DNA of 64,000 nucleotides. Origin: Phocoenobacter atlanticus. Lineage in GTDB: Bacteria > Pseudomonadota > Gammaproteobacteria > Enterobacterales > Pasteurellaceae. Within the stretch, counting starts at the first letter, position 1. Every line of letters starts with the position of its first letter. Both the position numbers and the translations under genes were made by a program. The stretch lies in assembly GCF_030764225.1 (NCBI RefSeq), contig NZ_JASAXH010000004.1; one strand, written 5' to 3'. Under the pieces are notes generated by a model. That model did not search any database, was not told the origin of the DNA, and worked only from the letters and a program-made list of their open reading frames with translations. Positions 61,361-64,000 of this stretch are shown one piece after another.

Positions 61361-62152
61361 ATGAGTTTAAAAATGTTTACCCATAAAACCTGTTTAACGG
61401 AAACTTTAATTTCAACGTTATTACATTCTAAAGAGATGACGTCTGAAATACTAAAGTGGGCGGACTATTTAGATATTGATTTAACTTCTCCTCGTATAGC
61501 TTGTATCATTGAAATGGAGAGTGATTCTCTTGAGGTGATGGTAGATAGAATTCAAATGATTCAAGAATGGTTAATGGCACAAAATAAGCAAAATCTTGTT
61601 ATTCAACGATCTCTTTCTCAATTAGTATTATTAACGCCAGCATTAGAGAGTGATGAGAAATGGGATTTGGAACAACATATCGCTTCTATGCAACAGTTAA
61701 TTAATTATATTGAAGAGCCACATTTTACTGTCACTGTTGCGATAGGTCGTTATGTGGCACAATATAATCCTCATCATATAGCCACTTCTTATCAAACAGC
61801 TAAAGCGACATTACAAGCAGGTAAAATTCGATGCCCTAATAAAAAAATATATATTTATCAGGATCTTATTCTTCCTATTTTATTTGAGAAATTAAAACAA
61901 GGTTGGGAGAAAGAAGAATTAGATTGTATTATGCAAAAATTAAAAGAGGCAGACGAAAACGGCATACTAAGAAACACGTTGTTTACGTGGTTTGAAAACA
62001 ATATGCAATCGGTGAGTACAGCGAATATTTTAAATATTCATCGTAATTCTTTGGAATATAGATTAAACAAAATTGCTCAGATTACAGGACTTAATTTATC
62101 AAATACAGCAAATAAAGTATTACTTTATATTGCGTTATATTCGATATGTTAA
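61361..62152 (+). CDS. CdaR-like regulator lacking the sensor domain
   Basis: A 263-residue protein with the GGDEF-like middle region (SPRIACIIEMESDSLEVMVD; VTVAIGRYVAQYNPHHIATSYQTAK) and the C-terminal PucR helix-turn-helix (STANILNIHRNSLEYRLNKI). E. coli CdaR, activator of glucarate and galactarate genes, is about 385 residues; its N-terminal diacid recognition domain (about 120 residues) is missing here and no trace is visible in the 80 bp upstream. No sugar-acid genes are adjacent. There is no clear SD; ATG 61373 is an alternative start. It may be a 5'-truncated gene. Confidence 0.82.
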   Translation: MSLKMFTHKTCLTETLISTLLHSKEMTSEILKWADYLDIDLTSPRIACIIEMESDSLEVMVDRIQMIQEWLMAQNKQNLVIQRSLSQLVLLTPALESDEKWDLEQHIASMQQLINYIEEPHFTVTVAIGRYVAQYNPHHIATSYQTAKATLQAGKIRCPNKKIYIYQDLILPILFEKLKQGWEKEELDCIMQKLKEADENGILRNTLFTWFENNMQSVSTANILNIHRNSLEYRLNKIAQITGLNLSNTANKVLLYIALYSIC

Positions 62153-62160
62153 ATTAAAGT

Positions 62161-62214
62161 AAGCGGTATGATTGTGATGAAAATTTGCAAATTATCGCAC
62201 TTATCCTACCGCTA
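62161..62214. terminator. Inverted uptake-signal pair between CdaR-like and kinase genes
   Basis: AAGCGGTA (62161-62168) and TACCGCTA (62207-62214) face each other around ATTTGCAAATT between two convergent genes. Confidence 0.55.
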
Positions 62215-62219
62215 TTAAG

Positions 62220-64000
62220 CTATAAATGTTGTAATACAGTCACGAGATCTTGTTGTCTAAAAGGCTTAGTTAAAACAGGAAAATCTTTGGTTTTTTCAAG
62301 CTGTTCTGTATGCCCTGTCATAAGCAGAATTTTTATTTTAGGATAGTTTTCTTGTACAAATTTAGCAATGTCTATTCCTGTCATTTTTCCTGTTAGTACA
62401 ATATCAGAAAGTAAATAACAAATTCCCTTTTCATCATTTAAAACAGAGATTGCCTCTTCACCAGAAGTACACACGAGTGGTGTGTAACCTAGATTATAAA
62501 GTTGTTCAAAAAGAGTTAAACGTAAATCATCTTTATCTTCAACAATTAGAATTTTAGACTGTTTATTATTCGATAATTGATATTCTTGATTGCCTATATT
62601 TTGTAGTGATGCCGTTTGAGTAATGGGCAGTTGTAGGTGAATTGTTGTGCCTTCATTTATTTTAGACTGAACAACAACTCGCCCTTTTGATTGACGAATA
62701 AAACCATACACCATTGATAACCCAAGACCATTACCTCGTCGTTGCCCTTTGGTGGTAAAAAATGGTTCAAAGATACGTTTTCGGGTTGCTTCATCCATTC
62801 CACACCCATTATCAATAATAGAAAGTTGCACCATTTTTTCTATATGATGGGTTCGTTTAATGACTTGGACAGTAGAGCGAATAACAATTTCTCCCCCATT
62901 AGCTAAGGCATCTTTTGCATTTACAATAAGATTCATTAATGCGGTTTCTAGCTGATTTTTATCAATATAAATGAAAGGTAAGTCTTCAGCTAAGTCTAGT
63001 TGGATGCTAATATTAGGGGGAACGCTATGCTTGATGAGATCATTAAATTCTAAGATTAATTTGTTAAGATCTAAATCTTTTGGGTGTAAGGGTTGTTTTC
63101 TCGCATAAGCTAATAAACGTTGGGTTAGCTCTGCACTATTTTCAGCCGCTTTCAACGCTCGCTGTAAACGTTTTTGCTGTTTTTCTGATAGTGTTTCTGG
63201 GTCAATAAGATCTAAATTTCCAATAATTACGGCTAAGAAGTTATTAAAATCGTGGGCAATGCCCCCCGTTAAATGCCCGATAGTTTGCATTTTTTGACTA
63301 TGGGCAAGATCACTTTCTAATTTTTTACGTTCAGTGCGGTTAATTAAAAATGCCACTAAGCCATTTTCTAGGGTGGTAGAACGCCACTCTAAAATTTGGT
63401 GATTAAATTCAATTTCTAATAACTCTTGAGCTCGATTCGGCGTGGTTAATATTTCTGGAGTAATAGCGGTATTTTTTCCGTATAAATTTGCATTTTTTTG
63501 ATTAAAAAAGACCGCTAATGTTTCAATATTTAGTGGCTGTGTTGGATTACTCATAAACTCATTGAGTAGTTCTTTAAATTCTTCATTACAAGAAATTATC
63601 TGCATTTTTTCATCAAAAATAACAAAGCCATCACGCATTGTAGAGAACGTTTGCTCTAATAATTCACTCTTTTCTTTCAACAATGCATCGGCTTGTTCCA
63701 GTTTAACGACATTTTGATAAAAACGGTGAAAAGCACGGGCGAGATCACCAATTTCATCTTGTGTCTGTTGTTGTGGTACTTGAGCGGTTTTATCACCTTG
63801 TGAAAGTTTTTTTAATGCTTGAGTAATGGAATAAAGACGTTTTCCAATTAAGCTATAAAAATAAAAACCAATGAAAATAAGCAATAGAATGGCAATAAAA
63901 GAAACAACAGAAATATAGGTTGTTTTTGTTGATATATTTTGTTGTATTTGTTCTGATTGCGTATTTAGATCTGTAAATTTATGGGACACAACATTGGCAT
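62220..64000 (-). CDS. Hybrid sensor histidine kinase, 5' end outside the window
   Basis: Membrane-bound two-component sensor. The reading frame stays open to the window edge at 64000, so the N-terminus is missing; an apparent GTG at 63989 is probably internal. Visible parts in order: a membrane helix (SVVSFIAILLLIFIGFYFYS), HAMP (IGKRLYSITQALKKLSQGD), a PAS domain (MRDGFVIFDEKMQIISCNEE), HisKA (GHLTGGIAHDFNNFLAVIIG, phospho-His), an ATPase domain with NLIVNAKDAL, DNGCGMD and GNGLGLSMV, and a receiver domain with SDIVLTG (phospho-Asp) and LTKPF. No response regulator is next to it inside the window, so its target is unknown. Confidence 0.9.
   Translation of the reverse strand, partial: ANVVSHKFTDLNTQSEQIQQNISTKTTYISVVSFIAILLLIFIGFYFYSLIGKRLYSITQALKKLSQGDKTAQVPQQQTQDEIGDLARAFHRFYQNVVKLEQADALLKEKSELLEQTFSTMRDGFVIFDEKMQIISCNEEFKELLNEFMSNPTQPLNIETLAVFFNQKNANLYGKNTAITPEILTTPNRAQELLEIEFNHQILEWRSTTLENGLVAFLINRTERKKLESDLAHSQKMQTIGHLTGGIAHDFNNFLAVIIGNLDLIDPETLSEKQQKRLQRALKAAENSAELTQRLLAYARKQPLHPKDLDLNKLILEFNDLIKHSVPPNISIQLDLAEDLPFIYIDKNQLETALMNLIVNAKDALANGGEIVIRSTVQVIKRTHHIEKMVQLSIIDNGCGMDEATRKRIFEPFFTTKGQRRGNGLGLSMVYGFIRQSKGRVVVQSKINEGTTIHLQLPITQTASLQNIGNQEYQLSNNKQSKILIVEDKDDLRLTLFEQLYNLGYTPLVCTSGEEAISVLNDEKGICYLLSDIVLTGKMTGIDIAKFVQENYPKIKILLMTGHTEQLEKTKDFPVLTKPFRQQDLVTVLQHL

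Overview
The window is a 64-kb stretch of an AT-rich gammaproteobacterial chromosome that I assign to the family Pasteurellaceae. Gene content and order (rpmBG, recG, secM-secA, lptCAB-ptsN-rapZ, oapA, waaF-waaC-ubiB-tatABC, hemB-miaA-hfq, rsxABCDGE) fit that family. Many copies of the AAGCGGT core, followed at a fixed distance by TTTGCAAA, match the DNA uptake signal of the Actinobacillus pleuropneumoniae subclade rather than the AAGTGCGGT type of Haemophilus influenzae. The genus cannot be settled from sequence reading alone.

Layout. 1-7.9 kb: ribosomal proteins L28/L33, a DUF2569 membrane protein with prfA, ychJ, a short trimeric autotransporter adhesin, recG, and yihY-dtd. 7.9-12.4 kb: an accessory island, all on the minus strand. 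It holds a broken gene with an in-frame amber stop, a DUF1203 protein, a DUF4143-type AAA ATPase, two unrecognised small proteins and an SMI1/KNR4 (SUKH) immunity-type protein. Several of these are preceded by boxes resembling Bacteroidota promoters. 12.4-20.3 kb: rbsDK, mtnN-yccS, a WG-repeat protein, lpxM, tRNA-Ser(GGA), an NlpE-like lipoprotein and a DUF721/DciA-like protein. 20.4-25.1 kb: secM-secA with a visible SecM arrest motif and a hairpin sequestering the secA ribosome-binding site, then mutT, orn and tsaE. 25.1-31.1 kb: amiB, lptCAB, ptsN, rapZ and a Wzz-type chain-length regulator with an internal 9-bp tandem repeat. 31.1-37.4 kb: xerC, mscL, rpsT (UUG start), murJ, hemG, bioY, comEA and oapA.

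37.4-46.4 kb: waaF-waaC-ubiB and tatABC. Between ubiB and tatA lies an insertion carrying a Sel1-repeat protein, a small membrane protein, a frameshifted 3' fragment of sfsA and a second, diverged copy of the ubiB 3' end. Between tatC and hemB lie two tandem paralogues of unknown envelope proteins. 46.4-53.9 kb: hemB, miaA, hfq, cpdA, nudF, a phosphopantetheinyl transferase, trkA and rsmB. 53.9-60.1 kb: the complete rsxABCDGE electron-transport operon, with a 132-bp tandem repeat in rsxC and a 46-bp hairpin repeat array upstream of rsxA. 60.1-64 kb: manA, a CdaR-like regulator lacking its sensor domain, and a hybrid histidine kinase that runs off the right end.

Functionally the window is mostly envelope and housekeeping biology: LPS heptose addition and acylation, LPS transport, peptidoglycan flipping and cleavage, Tat and Sec export, electron transport, translation and tRNA modification. 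Inverted pairs of uptake signals recur between genes, where they can form terminator-like stems. The most notable observations are the SecM/SecA leader, the presumed Bacteroidota-derived island at 9-12.4 kb, the ubiB/sfsA scar, and the repeat arrays in and before the rsx operon.
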